A stretch of DNA of 64,000 nucleotides from JAJEEA01 sp965116765. Its GTDB lineage: Bacteria; Acidobacteriota; Vicinamibacteria; Vicinamibacterales; UBA8438. Positions 22,901 through 32,041 of this stretch are shown here, piece by piece. Position 1 is the first letter of the stretch. Every line of letters begins with the position of its first letter. The translations under genes were made by a program, and so were the position numbers. Under the pieces are notes generated by a model. That model did no database searches, was not told the DNA's origin, and worked only from the letters and a program-made list of their open reading frames with translations. The stretch is taken from assembly GCA_965116765.1 (NCBI GenBank), contig OZ220718.1, forward strand, positions 3,224,001 through 3,288,000, read 5' to 3'.

Positions 22901-25900
22901 CCGAGTAGTTCGGCGATTCGCAGTCGTCGCCCAGGTTCCCGACCCGCGTCGCGGTACCGCTCAACGCGCCCAGATCATCCAGCGCGCAGCCGCCGCCATC
23001 ATCCCCCGCCCCCGTCACCGTGAGCGTGAACGCACCCGTGACCCCCGCCGCGTACGATGTCGTCTCGATCGTGTACGTTCCCGCCGACAGCGCCGTGCTG
23101 ATGCGCGAGTTCGTACCCTGGCCGCCGTCGTCGTCGGCCGCCACCACACGCCCCGCAACGTCCGTGCCCTCACGCAGGGTCAGGAACGTATCGAACGCCG
23201 TCGAGAACAAGTCGATCTCGACCGGGCCCGCCTGCCCCAGCGTGAAGCTGTAGTACCGAGCCAGCCGGCCCGAGTAGTTCGGCGATTCGCAGTCGTCACC
23301 CAAGCTCCCGACCCGCATCACCGTACCGCTCAATGCGCCCAGATCATCCAGCGCGCAGCCGCCGCCACCATCCCCCGCGACCGCCACCGTGAGCGTAAAC
23401 GCACCCGTCTCGCCCCGCGCGAACGACGTTGCCTCGATCGTGTACGTCCCCGCCGACAGCTCCGTGTCGATGCGGGAATTCGTACCCTGACCGCCATCGT
23501 CGTCCTGGACCAACGCAAGCCCCGCCACGTCCGCGCCCGCGCGTAGCGCCAGCCACGCATCTAACTCAGACGAGACCAGGTCGATCTCGACCGCCGTCGC
23601 CGTCTCCAACGTGAAGCCGTAATACCGCGCCAGCTGGCCCGAGAAGTTGGGCGACACGCAGTCGTTGTCAAGCGCGCCGGCGACCGTCACCGTGCCCGAA
23701 AGTGTCCCCAAATCGTCCAGAGCGCACCCTCCAGACCCACCGGACACGATGACCGGCACCCCCGCCGAGCAATTGTTGGCGGCGTTGCTCTCGCCTACCG
23801 CGCTGTGAACGCAAGCGCCATAGTACCAAGTGCCCGAGCTCGGCGCGGCCGGCATCCGGATACCGCCAGAAACCGTCTCGCCCACCCCCAAGCTGTCGAT
23901 ACTCACGTGGGTGTTGGTCGAGATCGAGGTGTCGTCCCCCGAGATAGTCGGGTCCGCCGAGCGGAACGCCGTCACTCGAAGTGATCCCGTCGCGGCGGCG
24001 CTCCCTTGATTCCGGATGGTATAGTTCAAGAAGGTCGTTTGCCCCGCGTCCAGCGTGTCGTCGTCGACACTCGCCGCGGACACCACCAGATCGGGGCTAC
24101 CAGCACTCGTCACCCGAATGCGCGCGGCATCCCAACCATCCGTATCGTTGTTGTCAGCATTCGAATCGGTGCCGGAATCGTAGACTACACCCAGAAAATA
24201 ATCTCCGGGAGGAGTATTCGGTGGAATTCTGATATTTCTCGACGTCACCCTGACGCTATCCACTGCATCAAAATCCCAACTATATTCCCATGTGCTCAGC
24301 AACGTGTCAGCGGAACTGATATTGGTGTTCGCGGACAGGTAGATACCGCCGTGAAACCGCAGGTTCGAGGGGTTTTCGTTGGTGGGGTTCACCGCCAAGT
24401 GAGTTACGGTGGTGCTGCCGCCGGAGGGCACGCTGGTCGATTCCGTCGTGACGTTCAGCGGCTGAAGATCGAACACGTTCCCGCGCGCTTCTAGAATTGC
24501 GCGATCGTGGATTCCCGTCTTCCAGGCTGACGTCAACTTGGTGTAGTTGCCATTGATGTCTACCCCGCCACGAGTCCTGGAATGCGACACAACCGCGTGG
24601 ACATAATCGCTCCCGCCGTCCGTATAGAATGCACTACTTCCACTCATCCCCCCCCAAAGCGTGCTCAGGCAGCCCGTTCCGCCATTGTTGATTCGCAGAA
24701 GACCCTCAATGCCGTCTCCATCCTCGTCCACGCATGAGTCAAATTGACCGATCCAGTAGTACATATCATTACCCGTGTGCAGACCCGATCCGCACGACTG
24801 GGCAGGATAGCTGGCGTTCCCGTAGGTCAGGGTTCGGATTGCAGAGCAATTCCCACCCAACGCCACACCCGGCCATCCGGTGAGCGTGCCGACGGCCCTT
24901 CGCAACACAATCTCCGCGAAATCGTATTCGAAGTTGCCGTATACGGTCCATTCTGTAACCGAATGGAACCGTGTGCCCACCGCGATCCCGTAGTGTTCGG
25001 CCAATTCACTTCGCGCTCCGCCGTCCCACCCAGGATAGACCCACACTCCGTCTGCCCAGCCTCCAAGATCGCTGTCATAGAGGCAGTGGCCAGCCGTGAG
25101 CACGACCTCCGGGTCTACCATCGTACCGGTACACACGTAGTAGCTCGAACCAAAACGCATGACGACCTTCGCATTTCGTCGCCACGGCCAGCGTGCTCTT
25201 CGGGAGGGGGAGATCAGACTCATGTCCCCAAAGCGGACGGGCTCTATCCCGCCGTCTGGTTGCCCTCCGTCGGCGCCGAGATAGCCACGGATACGGCTGA
25301 AGTCCGACAACCTCGACTGCGACGGATCTTCGCCCTCAGGGTCAATCGGAGTACGGGTTTCGCGGCGCGTTGCCAGGTCGAAAGAAACGGACAGACCAGG
25401 CCCGCTCGGATCCAGTAACCGTTCGCTATGGTCCCGGGAAGGCATCGGCATGGGTGGAATGGTGTCTATCGGTGGATGATTCGGCGACGGAACCGCAAGG
25501 TCGTCTGACGCGACGAAGGAACCTACGCCACGCTGCACTTCCACCGACTGGACAGTCGGTGCAGGCTCTGACGACTGGGCTTGGACATCGCTGGCTGTGG
25601 CGCCTGTGGCCGCAATTGCCGCAGCACTAAGAACACACCGCCATGAGGAGCAGGCCCCGCTCAGCCGCCGCACATAGCGACGGTAGCCGCCGATGGCCAG
25701 GAAGGCCGCCCGCAGCGACTGGACGACGATCGGCAGGACCGGCACCGAGGCGTCCCGGAGGGTGAACGCTAGGGAGCCGAAGGCGACTCCGGCGAAGAGC
25801 ATCAGCGCGTCGGAGCGTACGTCGGCCCTGTCGTCCGCCACCGTCAGTATGGCCGTGCCGGCCGTAGCGCCGGCCGTGATCACGATCTCTTCTCCTGGTG

Positions 25901-25922
25901 ATTGCACCCCCTGTCCAATCAC
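19992..25922 (-). CDS. Giant secreted protein B: trypsin-like plus zinc metalloprotease, CARDB, five PPC, LRR
   Basis: Uninterrupted 1976-residue frame. The first residues are a truncated Calx-beta end and sorting-type tail (VLPIVVQSLRAAFLAIGG) running into a second signal-like stretch (ATGATASDVQAQ), so translation may really begin at the GTG in YVRRL. Next is a trypsin-like domain with His279 (LTAGHC), Asp334 (YDFAEIV) and Ser427 (GGMSGSS), then CARDB, five PPC domains and a short LRR. A reprolysin/zincin-like domain has HELGHNMGLLHD (His1655, Glu1656, His1659, His1665) and a Met-turn candidate IMAYNTPCD. A cadherin-like domain (ALTDPDGDALTYRV) and the C-terminal GVTPI triple repeat finish it. 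Two proteases of different classes in one exported protein is uncommon. It lies 190 bp upstream of protein A. Confidence 0.8.
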   Translation of the reverse strand: MIGQGVQSPGEEIVITAGATAGTAILTVADDRADVRSDALMLFAGVAFGSLAFTLRDASVPVLPIVVQSLRAAFLAIGGYRRYVRRLSGACSSWRCVLSAAAIAATGATASDVQAQSSEPAPTVQSVEVQRGVGSFVASDDLAVPSPNHPPIDTIPPMPMPSRDHSERLLDPSGPGLSVSFDLATRRETRTPIDPEGEDPSQSRLSDFSRIRGYLGADGGQPDGGIEPVRFGDMSLISPSRRARWPWRRNAKVVMRFGSSYYVCTGTMVDPEVVLTAGHCLYDSDLGGWADGVWVYPGWDGGARSELAEHYGIAVGTRFHSVTEWTVYGNFEYDFAEIVLRRAVGTLTGWPGVALGGNCSAIRTLTYGNASYPAQSCGSGLHTGNDMYYWIGQFDSCVDEDGDGIEGLLRINNGGTGCLSTLWGGMSGSSAFYTDGGSDYVHAVVSHSRTRGGVDINGNYTKLTSAWKTGIHDRAILEARGNVFDLQPLNVTTESTSVPSGGSTTVTHLAVNPTNENPSNLRFHGGIYLSANTNISSADTLLSTWEYSWDFDAVDSVRVTSRNIRIPPNTPPGDYFLGVVYDSGTDSNADNNDTDGWDAARIRVTSAGSPDLVVSAASVDDDTLDAGQTTFLNYTIRNQGSAAATGSLRVTAFRSADPTISGDDTSISTNTHVSIDSLGVGETVSGGIRMPAAPSSGTWYYGACVHSAVGESNAANNCSAGVPVIVSGGSGGCALDDLGTLSGTVTVAGALDNDCVSPNFSGQLARYYGFTLETATAVEIDLVSSELDAWLALRAGADVAGLALVQDDDGGQGTNSRIDTELSAGTYTIEATSFARGETGAFTLTVAVAGDGGGGCALDDLGALSGTVMRVGSLGDDCESPNYSGRLARYYSFTLGQAGPVEIDLFSTAFDTFLTLREGTDVAGRVVAADDDGGQGTNSRISTALSAGTYTIETTSYAAGVTGAFTLTVTGAGDDGGGCALDDLGALSGTATRVGNLGDDCESPNYSGRLARYYSFTLGQAGPVEIDLVSSVFDAFLALREGTDAAGRLVMSDDDGGQGTNSRIITELSVGTYTIEATSYATGVTGAFTLTVTSAGGGGGGGCARDDLGALSGTVTRVGNLGDDCESPNYSGRLARYYSFTLGQAGSVAIDLVSSAFDTWLALREGTDVGGRVVATDDDGGQGTNSRIGTALSAGTYTIEATSYATGVTGAFTLTVTGAGGGGGGGGCALNDLGGLNGKLTRVGSLGDDCESPNYSGRRARYYSFTLGQAGSVAIDLVSSAFDTWLGLREGADATGRLVVSDDDGGQGTNSRIGTALSAGTYTIEATSYATGVTGAFTLTVTTTAGGDGDVADRAVLEALYDATGGAGWTDSTNWKTSAPLDDWYGVTADADDRVTSLVLDFNGLTGPIPVELGSLVDLQVLDLRGNRLAGRLPMSLGNLVRLRWLVLSHNEFTGPIPAELANLVNLRTLRLSYNWGLSGPLPYGLETSGLSALDVFVTRACAPAAWRDWLATIQFGGPLCGFTGADTSIDVAVFYTLAAREAAGGAAAIAADIDLMIAETNEAYAASDVRQRVALVARSEVQYAETGDFIDLRRLRDPSDGYMDEVHAVRERTGADLVHLIFEYQEGGPFGGVANLGGPFGLTCRECGGRVFAHELGHNMGLLHDRYQVHHDEGGVSAHPAYGYVHQRTFDAGALPSSRWRTIMAYNTPCDDVDGGRCDRLLRFSNTRQTLRGDPLGVPFGAGGSGVAGPADAAAVLATTGPAVTLWGDRQAAGANGPPIAVGALRDLSLARQSRLGVDLSRALTDPDGDALTYRVTSSAPAVVAVALAGNGLNLSATSVGTATLRVTATDPGGLTATQSFMVTVTEPTFFTDDPLLPGVTPVRAIHFAELRARIDALREAAGLGGFAWTDPVLTAGVTPVRLVHLLELRSALAEAHAAAGRPAPGWTVAEPAPGVTPIRSAHLTELRAAVVALE

Positions 25923-25954
25923 GGACAGAAGCGAGGAGTCGCCACCCGCTTCAC

Positions 25955-26287
25955 TTCAGATCAACAGCCTCCGGGACATCTTCCCGCACAAGGTCGTGAC
26001 CCGGCTGCGGCTCCGGGACGGCGAGTCGAACCTGCTCGCCGGACTCTCAGCCCAGGAGGAGCGCCAGATCCTGAGAGGTTTCCCGGTCTGCTGCGGCTGC
26101 CCATCCTGCGGCGGTTCTTCTCGGCCAACGACGAGTCGGCAGGCGAGCGACATCGTGATGCTGCTGACCCCGCACGCACCGGCTGACGCAGGAGGACGTG
26201 GGCGCCATCCACATCCGCACGCGAAGTAACCCGGGCCTGACCGGCCCGCCTCCGCGCATCGCGCCGCGTCCCAACGGCGGCCCGTAG
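25955..26287 (+). pseudogene. Type II secretion secretin (GspD) C-terminal fragment
   Basis: The plus strand encodes the end of a secretin in pieces: VTRLRLRDGESNLLAGLSAQ and EERQILRGFP in one frame, LPILRRFFSANDESAGER in another, DIVMLLTPHAP back in the first, then LTQEDVGAIHIRTRSNPGL. This order matches the conserved GspD C-terminus (RLxxGExxLLAGL, GIPxLxxIPxLGxLF, LLxLTPHI). At least two frameshifts and no 5' end make it a remnant. It is wedged between duplicated surface-protein blocks on the opposite strand. Confidence 0.75.
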
Positions 26288-26337
26288 TTGCCGTGGAGCG
26301 CGCGGTCCGCGGCGCAGACTCCGCGTGCGTGAACCGA

Positions 26338-26701
26338 CTACTGGAACGTCGGAACGGCGTTGCCGGCGTCGCTCGCCAGATAGAATACGGCTCCCGCCCC
26401 GTCGGGCCAGGTGACCGCCAGCAGGTACATGCCCGGCTGAAGCTCCGGCAACCCGACGACGAGCGCCGACTCGCTTGCCGACGTCACCGCCACCTGCGTC
26501 ATGCCCAGCGTCACCGTGGGGATGCTCGACGAGAAATCGTAGCCGTTGATCGTCAGCGTCGCGTTCTCGACGTCGATGAGCGCTTCCGCAATGATCGGCT
26601 GCCGCTCCGGGGCGATCTGCGCGCTGGCCTGCAAGTAGACGAGGCCGACCACCGCGGCAACGGAGACCACCACGAACCCGTATACCACGCCCTCTTGTCA
26701 T
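26338..26701 (-). pseudogene. IPT/TIG-like small protein (copy 2), frameshifted in the signal peptide
   Basis: Paralogue of 12550-12912 with the same mature sequence (ATLTINGYDFSSSIPTVTLG). The original ATG at 26701 and its ribosome-binding site are kept. One extra base in the signal-peptide codons (GGTATACGGGTTC against GGTTTCTGGTTC) throws that start out of frame. A GTG at 26688 would give a slightly shorter hydrophobic leader (FVVVSVAAVVGLVYLQ) in the correct frame, so residual expression is possible. Confidence 0.65.
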
Positions 26702-26806
26702 CGGAACAGTCCTTCCTCTTGGCTGAAACGAGCCACCATCACGCGGCCCGATACCGTCTCCCAGGCGCAGGCCGGGTCGCGCCGCCCCGGTCGACGCGGG
26801 GCACGC

Positions 26807-29800
26807 TCACTCCAACGCAACCACCGCGGCCCGAAGCTCCATCACGTACACCGCCTTGATCGGGGTCACCCCCGGCGTCGGGTCCCCGTCGCTCCAGCCC
26901 GGCGCCGCCCGCCCCGCCGCCACGTACGCCTCGCCGAGCGCCGCCCGCAGCTCCTGCAGGTGCACGGCCCTGATCGGGGTCACCCCGCGCACGAGAACCG
27001 GGTCCGTCCATGGGAACCGCGCCAGCCCCGCCCCGACCCGCAACGCGTCGATGCGCGTCCGCAGCTCCGTGAAGTGAACGGCCTTGATCGGCGTCACCCC
27101 GTGCACGATCGCGTGGTCGGTGAAGGGTGCCGCGCTCACCGCAACGGGCGGCCTGTTCCCGCCGGCGACCTGGCCATCCACGGTTGACGTCTGCCCGGGG
27201 ATCGAACCGGTGAGCCGCGGCAGCGGGTTGCCGCCGGCGTCACAGGTGAGCCCGGACGAAGTGAAGTCCGATAGCGTGGCCAACCACTGCCGAAGCGCGG
27301 CATCCGGCGGGACGCAGACCCGCGTGCCGGAGATGTTCAACGTATCGAGCGCGAGCTGCAGCAGGGTCTGCCCGAGCGCCCCCGCCACCTGGTCGTTGTC
27401 CAGGAAAGACAGCCACTCGAGGTTGGACAGGCTCCCCAGCTCGGCCGGGATCGGCCCGGTCAGATCGTTCCCCGTGAAGTCCAGCCGCTCCAGGTTGACC
27501 AAGTTCCCCAGCTCGGCCGGGATCGGCCCCGTCACGGCGCTCCTCGCGAGGTCCAGCCATTCGAGGTTGACCAGGTTCCCCAGCTCGGCCGGAATCGGCC
27601 CGCCCAACTCGTTCCCGCCCAGGCCCAGCGACCGGAGGTGAACCAGCTCCCCCAACCACGCCGGAATCGGGCCCGTCAATTCGTTCGACCCGAGACTCAG
27701 CCACTCGAGGTTCACCAAGCTCCGCAGCTCGGACGGGATCGAGCCCGTCAACGCGTTCCCGTCCAGGCCCAGCGACCGGAGGTGAGCCAGCTCCCCCAGC
27801 CACGCCGGAATCGGGCCCGTCAATTCGTTCGGCCCGAGACTCAGCCGCTCGAGGTTCGCCAGGCTCCTCAGCTCGGACGGGATCGAGCCCGTCAGTGCGT
27901 TCCCGCCAAGGTCCAGCGTCTCGAGGTTCACCAGGCTGCCCAGCTCGGCCGGGATCGGGCCGGCCAGATCGTTCGAGAAGAGCTCCAGCCGCTGAAGGTT
28001 CGCCAGACCGCCCAGCTCGACCGGAATCGGGCCCGTCAGCGCATTCCCGCCAAGGTCCAGCGTCTCGAGGTTCACCAGGCTGCCCAGCTCGGCCGGGATC
28101 GGGCCGGTCAGCTCGTTCCCGCCGAGGTCCAGCGTCTCGAGGCTCGCCAGGCTGCCCAGTTCACTCGGGATCGGGCCGGTCAGATTGTTCGAGAAGAGCT
28201 CCAGCCGCCGGAGGTTCGCCAGACTTTCAAGGTCGACCGGAATCGAGCCCGTCAGCCCGTTCCCGCCGAGGTCCAACCGACTGACCCGGCCATCGGCGTC
28301 GGTCGTCACGCCGTACCACTCGTCCAGCGGCCCCGACGTCTTCCAGTTCGTGCTGTCGGTCCAGCCCTCTCCGCCCGTCGCGTCATACAGCGCTTCCAGC
28401 ACTGCCCGATCCTCCTGCAGGGCAGACACGGGGTAATCCTGGTCGCAACCGATGCAGCGGATGTCCCCGCTTCGCGGCGTCCATCCCGAGGAGAGACTCA
28501 GCCGATAGTACGCTACCCTTGGTCGATTGTCGTCGGATATGCCCTGCCAGCCACTACCGGTCCGTTCTTCCCCGGGGTGCCACGTCTCGCCGCCTTGCCA
28601 GCGAACGGGTGAGGAGACGGCGCCGATTCCACGCCCATTCTCATCGTAGAACTCCGCAAACATGACCGGCCGGCTGTAGTCATAATCGAACGAACGTGTG
28701 CCCGTATTCCTGGCGGTCACCCTGACCCAATACCGCCAGAAGTTATTCTCGGGACCTTCAGCCCGGTCAAAGCGAACGTCGGTCAACGTCAGTTCATACT
28801 CCGCCCCCGACCCCGAAGCCGTCACCGTGAGCGTGAACGGACCCGTGACCCCAGTCGCGTACGACGTCGCCTCGATCGTGTACGTCCCCGCCGAAAGCTC
28901 CGTGGCGATGCGCGAGTTCGTACCCTGGCCGCCGTCGTCGTCGGCCACCACCAGACGACCCGTAACGCCCGCGCCCTCACGCAGCGCCAGCCACGTATCG
29001 AACGCCGACGAAACCAGGTCGATCCCCACCGGGCCCGCCTGCCCCAGCGTGAAGCTGTAGTACCGAGCCAGGCGGCCCGAATAGCTCGGCGATTCGCAGT
29101 CGTTGCCCAGGTCCCCGACCCGCGTCACCGTACCGCTCAACGCGCCCAGATCATCCAGCCCGCAGGCGCCGCCTCCTCCACCACCCGAGCCCGTCACCGT
29201 CAGCGTGAACGCACCCGTGACGCCCGTCGCATACGACGTCGCCTCGATCGTGTACGTCCCTGCCGGCAGCTCGGTGCCGATGCGCGAGTTCGTACCCTGG
29301 CCGCCGTCGTCGTCGCTCGCCACTAGAGGTCCCGCAACGTTTGCGCCCGCACGCAGCGCCAGCCACGTATCGAACTCCGACGACACCAGGTCGATTTCCA
29401 CCGACCCCGCCTGCCCCAGCGTGAAGCTGTAGTACCGAGCCAGGCGTCCCGAGTAGCTCGGCGATTCGCAGTCGCGGTCCAGGTACCCGGCCCGCGTCGC
29501 CGTACCACTCAACGCGCCCAGATCATCCAGCCCGCAGCCGCCGCCTCCGCCACCACCCGAGCCCGTCACCGTCAGCGTGAACGCACCCGTGACCCCTGTC
29601 GCGTACGACGTCGCCTCGATCGTGTACGTCCCCGCCGACAGCTCCGTGCCGATGCGCGAGTTCGTGCCCTGGCCGCCGTCGTCGTCGCTCGCCACCAGAC
29701 GACCCGCAACGTCCGTGCCCTCACGCAGCGCCAGGAACGTATCGAACGCCGACGACACCAGGTCGATCTCCACCGCACCCGACTGCCGCAGCGTGAAGCT

Positions 29801-32041
29801 GTAATACCGAGCCGGTCGGCCCGAGTAATTGGGCGATTCGCAGTCGCGGTCCAGGTTCCCGACCCGCGTCACCGTACCGCTCAACGCGCCCAGATCATCC
29901 AGCGCGCAGCCGCCACCACCACCCGAGCCCGTCACCGTCAGCGTGAACGCACCCGTGACCCTCGTCGCGTACGACGTCGCCTCGATGGTGTACGTCCCCG
30001 CCGACAGCTCGGTGCTGATGCGCGAGTTCGTACCCTGGCCGCCGTCGTCGTCGGACACCACCAGAGACCCCGCAACGTCCGTGCCTTCACGCAGCGCCAG
30101 GAACGCGTCGAACGCCGACGACACCAGGTCGATCTCCACCGCACCCGCCTGGCCCAGCGTGAAGCTGTAGTACCGAGCCAGACGGCCCGAGTAGTTCGGC
30201 GATTCGCAGTCGTTGCCCAAGTTCCCGACCCGCGTCGCCGTACCGCTCAACGCGCCCAGATCATCCAGCGCGCAGCCGCCGCCGCCTGCACCACCCGCGG
30301 TCACCCTCAGCGTGAACGCACCCGTGACCCCCGTCGCGTACGACGTCGCCTCGATCGTGTACGTCCCCGCCGACAGCTCCGTCCCGATGCGCGAGTTCGT
30401 ACCCTGGCCGCCGTCGTCGTCGGACACCACCAGCCGCCCCTCGGCGTCCGTGCCCTCGCGCAGCGTCAGGAACGTATCGAACGCCGTCGAGAACAAGTCG
30501 ATCTCGACCGGGCCCGCCTGCCCCAGCGTGAAGCTGTAGTACCGAGCCAGCCGGCCCGAATAGTTCGGCGATTCGCAGTCGCCGCCCAGATTCCCGACCC
30601 GCGTCACCCTGCCGCTCAACGCGCCCAGGTCGTCCAGCGCGCAGCCGCCGCCTCCACCGCCCGCGGCCTTCACCGTGAGCGTGAACGCACCCGTCTCGCC
30701 CGGCGCGAACGACGTCGCCTCGATCGTGTACGTCCCCGCCGAGAGCTCCGTGCTGATGCGCGCGTTCGAACCCTGACCGCCGTCGTCGTTGTGGATCAAC
30801 GCCCGCCCCGACACGTCCGCGCCCTCGCGCAGCGTCAGCCACGCATCGAACTCGGGCGAGACCAGGTCGATCTCCACCAACCCCGCCGTCCCCAACGTGA
30901 AGCTGTAATACCGCGCCAGCTCGCCCGACCAGTTGGGCGATACGCAGTCGTGGTCGAGCGTCCCGCTGACCGTCACCGTGCCGGTCAGCGTACCGAGGTC
31001 CTCCAGCGTGCACCCGTCGCCACCGCCGCCACCACCGCCGTCAACCGTGAGCGTGAGCGTGAACGCACCCGTCTCGCCCGCCGCCAACGATGTCGCCTCG
31101 ATCGTGTACGTCCCCGCCGACAGCGCCGTGTCGATGCGCGCGTTCGTACCCTGGCCGCCGTCGTTGTCGTAGACCAACGCCCGCCCCGACATGTCCGCGC
31201 CCTCGCGCAGCGTCAGCCACGCATTGAACTCGGACGAGACCAGGTCGATCTCCACCGACGCCGCCGTCCCCAACGTGAAGCTGTAGAATCGCGCCAGCTC
31301 GCCCGAGAAGTTGGGCGACACGCAGTCGTGGTCAAGCGCCCCGTTGACCGTCACCGTGCCGGTCACCGTACCGAGATCCCCCAGCGTGCACCCGCCACGG
31401 CCGCCGCCACCGTCCTCATCACCGTAGATGCCGCGGACCCCGGCAATATCGTCTGCCTGAATGGTGTCTAGATTGCTGACACGAGCATTCATGATCGCGG
31501 ATACGGACTGACCATGGTCGTCGGGGTGGTCCAGTCCGAGGACATGACCGAACTCGTGAATGGCAACCCGTCCGAAATCTATGGCGTCGCGCCGCAGATT
31601 CCCACGATATGAAGACCACGAATAATTGGAGTTGAAAATGACATCCGAATCAACGGTTTGCCGCGTGCTCGTGCGGTACCAGGTGGCGGCGACAGCCAGG
31701 GTCCCCTCTCCCCAGGCCCTGCCACAAAAGTCGGCGCCCCACACCACGACGTTTCGGCTGTCGATATCAGTAACGCGGCAGGACGGCCGCTCGCCGGCCG
31801 ACGTCGTGGACCGGAACCGAAAGTTCGATCCCGCGTGGTTCCACACCGTCAGAGCATCGCGCGCCACGGTGTTCCAGCCGCTCCCGACGCTCAAGGTCAT
31901 CGGGACTGGAATGGCGCTGTCAGCCCAACGAGAAGCCAGCGGAAACCATGAATGCAGGTCGGTCGCCAGCAGCGCCAGCGCGACGGCCGCGGCCGCGAGG
32001 CACGGTCCCTTCCCGAGCATCGGGAACCTTGCCATCGTCAC
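26807..32041 (-). CDS. Giant secreted protein C: matrixin-like zinc protease, seven PPC, LRR
   Basis: A 1744-residue frame. GTG 32041 overlaps the upstream stop as GTGA; ATG 32035 is an alternative start. Signal peptide (CLAAAAVALALLATDLHSW), then an M10-like metalloprotease with HEFGHVLGLDH (first His near residue 162) and a Met-turn IMN. Seven PPC domains follow, each opening with a Cys-x-Leu-x-Asp-Leu-Gly motif and joined by poly-Gly. Next is an unassigned domain (FWRYWVRVTARNTG ... CIGCDQDYP) and an LRR array of roughly a dozen LTGPIPAELG-type repeats. It ends in the same three GVTPI repeats as proteins A and B. PPC domains usually occur at the ends of secreted peptidases and are often removed on maturation. 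Likely an exported degradative or adhesive protein. Confidence 0.85.
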   Translation of the reverse strand: MTMARFPMLGKGPCLAAAAVALALLATDLHSWFPLASRWADSAIPVPMTLSVGSGWNTVARDALTVWNHAGSNFRFRSTTSAGERPSCRVTDIDSRNVVVWGADFCGRAWGEGTLAVAATWYRTSTRQTVDSDVIFNSNYSWSSYRGNLRRDAIDFGRVAIHEFGHVLGLDHPDDHGQSVSAIMNARVSNLDTIQADDIAGVRGIYGDEDGGGGRGGCTLGDLGTVTGTVTVNGALDHDCVSPNFSGELARFYSFTLGTAASVEIDLVSSEFNAWLTLREGADMSGRALVYDNDGGQGTNARIDTALSAGTYTIEATSLAAGETGAFTLTLTVDGGGGGGGDGCTLEDLGTLTGTVTVSGTLDHDCVSPNWSGELARYYSFTLGTAGLVEIDLVSPEFDAWLTLREGADVSGRALIHNDDGGQGSNARISTELSAGTYTIEATSFAPGETGAFTLTVKAAGGGGGGCALDDLGALSGRVTRVGNLGGDCESPNYSGRLARYYSFTLGQAGPVEIDLFSTAFDTFLTLREGTDAEGRLVVSDDDGGQGTNSRIGTELSAGTYTIEATSYATGVTGAFTLRVTAGGAGGGGCALDDLGALSGTATRVGNLGNDCESPNYSGRLARYYSFTLGQAGAVEIDLVSSAFDAFLALREGTDVAGSLVVSDDDGGQGTNSRISTELSAGTYTIEATSYATRVTGAFTLTVTGSGGGGGCALDDLGALSGTVTRVGNLDRDCESPNYSGRPARYYSFTLRQSGAVEIDLVSSAFDTFLALREGTDVAGRLVASDDDGGQGTNSRIGTELSAGTYTIEATSYATGVTGAFTLTVTGSGGGGGGGCGLDDLGALSGTATRAGYLDRDCESPSYSGRLARYYSFTLGQAGSVEIDLVSSEFDTWLALRAGANVAGPLVASDDDGGQGTNSRIGTELPAGTYTIEATSYATGVTGAFTLTVTGSGGGGGGACGLDDLGALSGTVTRVGDLGNDCESPSYSGRLARYYSFTLGQAGPVGIDLVSSAFDTWLALREGAGVTGRLVVADDDGGQGTNSRIATELSAGTYTIEATSYATGVTGPFTLTVTASGSGAEYELTLTDVRFDRAEGPENNFWRYWVRVTARNTGTRSFDYDYSRPVMFAEFYDENGRGIGAVSSPVRWQGGETWHPGEERTGSGWQGISDDNRPRVAYYRLSLSSGWTPRSGDIRCIGCDQDYPVSALQEDRAVLEALYDATGGEGWTDSTNWKTSGPLDEWYGVTTDADGRVSRLDLGGNGLTGSIPVDLESLANLRRLELFSNNLTGPIPSELGSLASLETLDLGGNELTGPIPAELGSLVNLETLDLGGNALTGPIPVELGGLANLQRLELFSNDLAGPIPAELGSLVNLETLDLGGNALTGSIPSELRSLANLERLSLGPNELTGPIPAWLGELAHLRSLGLDGNALTGSIPSELRSLVNLEWLSLGSNELTGPIPAWLGELVHLRSLGLGGNELGGPIPAELGNLVNLEWLDLARSAVTGPIPAELGNLVNLERLDFTGNDLTGPIPAELGSLSNLEWLSFLDNDQVAGALGQTLLQLALDTLNISGTRVCVPPDAALRQWLATLSDFTSSGLTCDAGGNPLPRLTGSIPGQTSTVDGQVAGGNRPPVAVSAAPFTDHAIVHGVTPIKAVHFTELRTRIDALRVGAGLARFPWTDPVLVRGVTPIRAVHLQELRAALGEAYVAAGRAAPGWSDGDPTPGVTPIKAVYVMELRAAVVALE

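Noticed and set aside
13016..32041. Diversity-generating retroelement acting on the surface genes
   Set aside because: No reverse transcriptase, accessory gene or template-variable repeat pair was found; LRR and PPC repetition explains the similarity.
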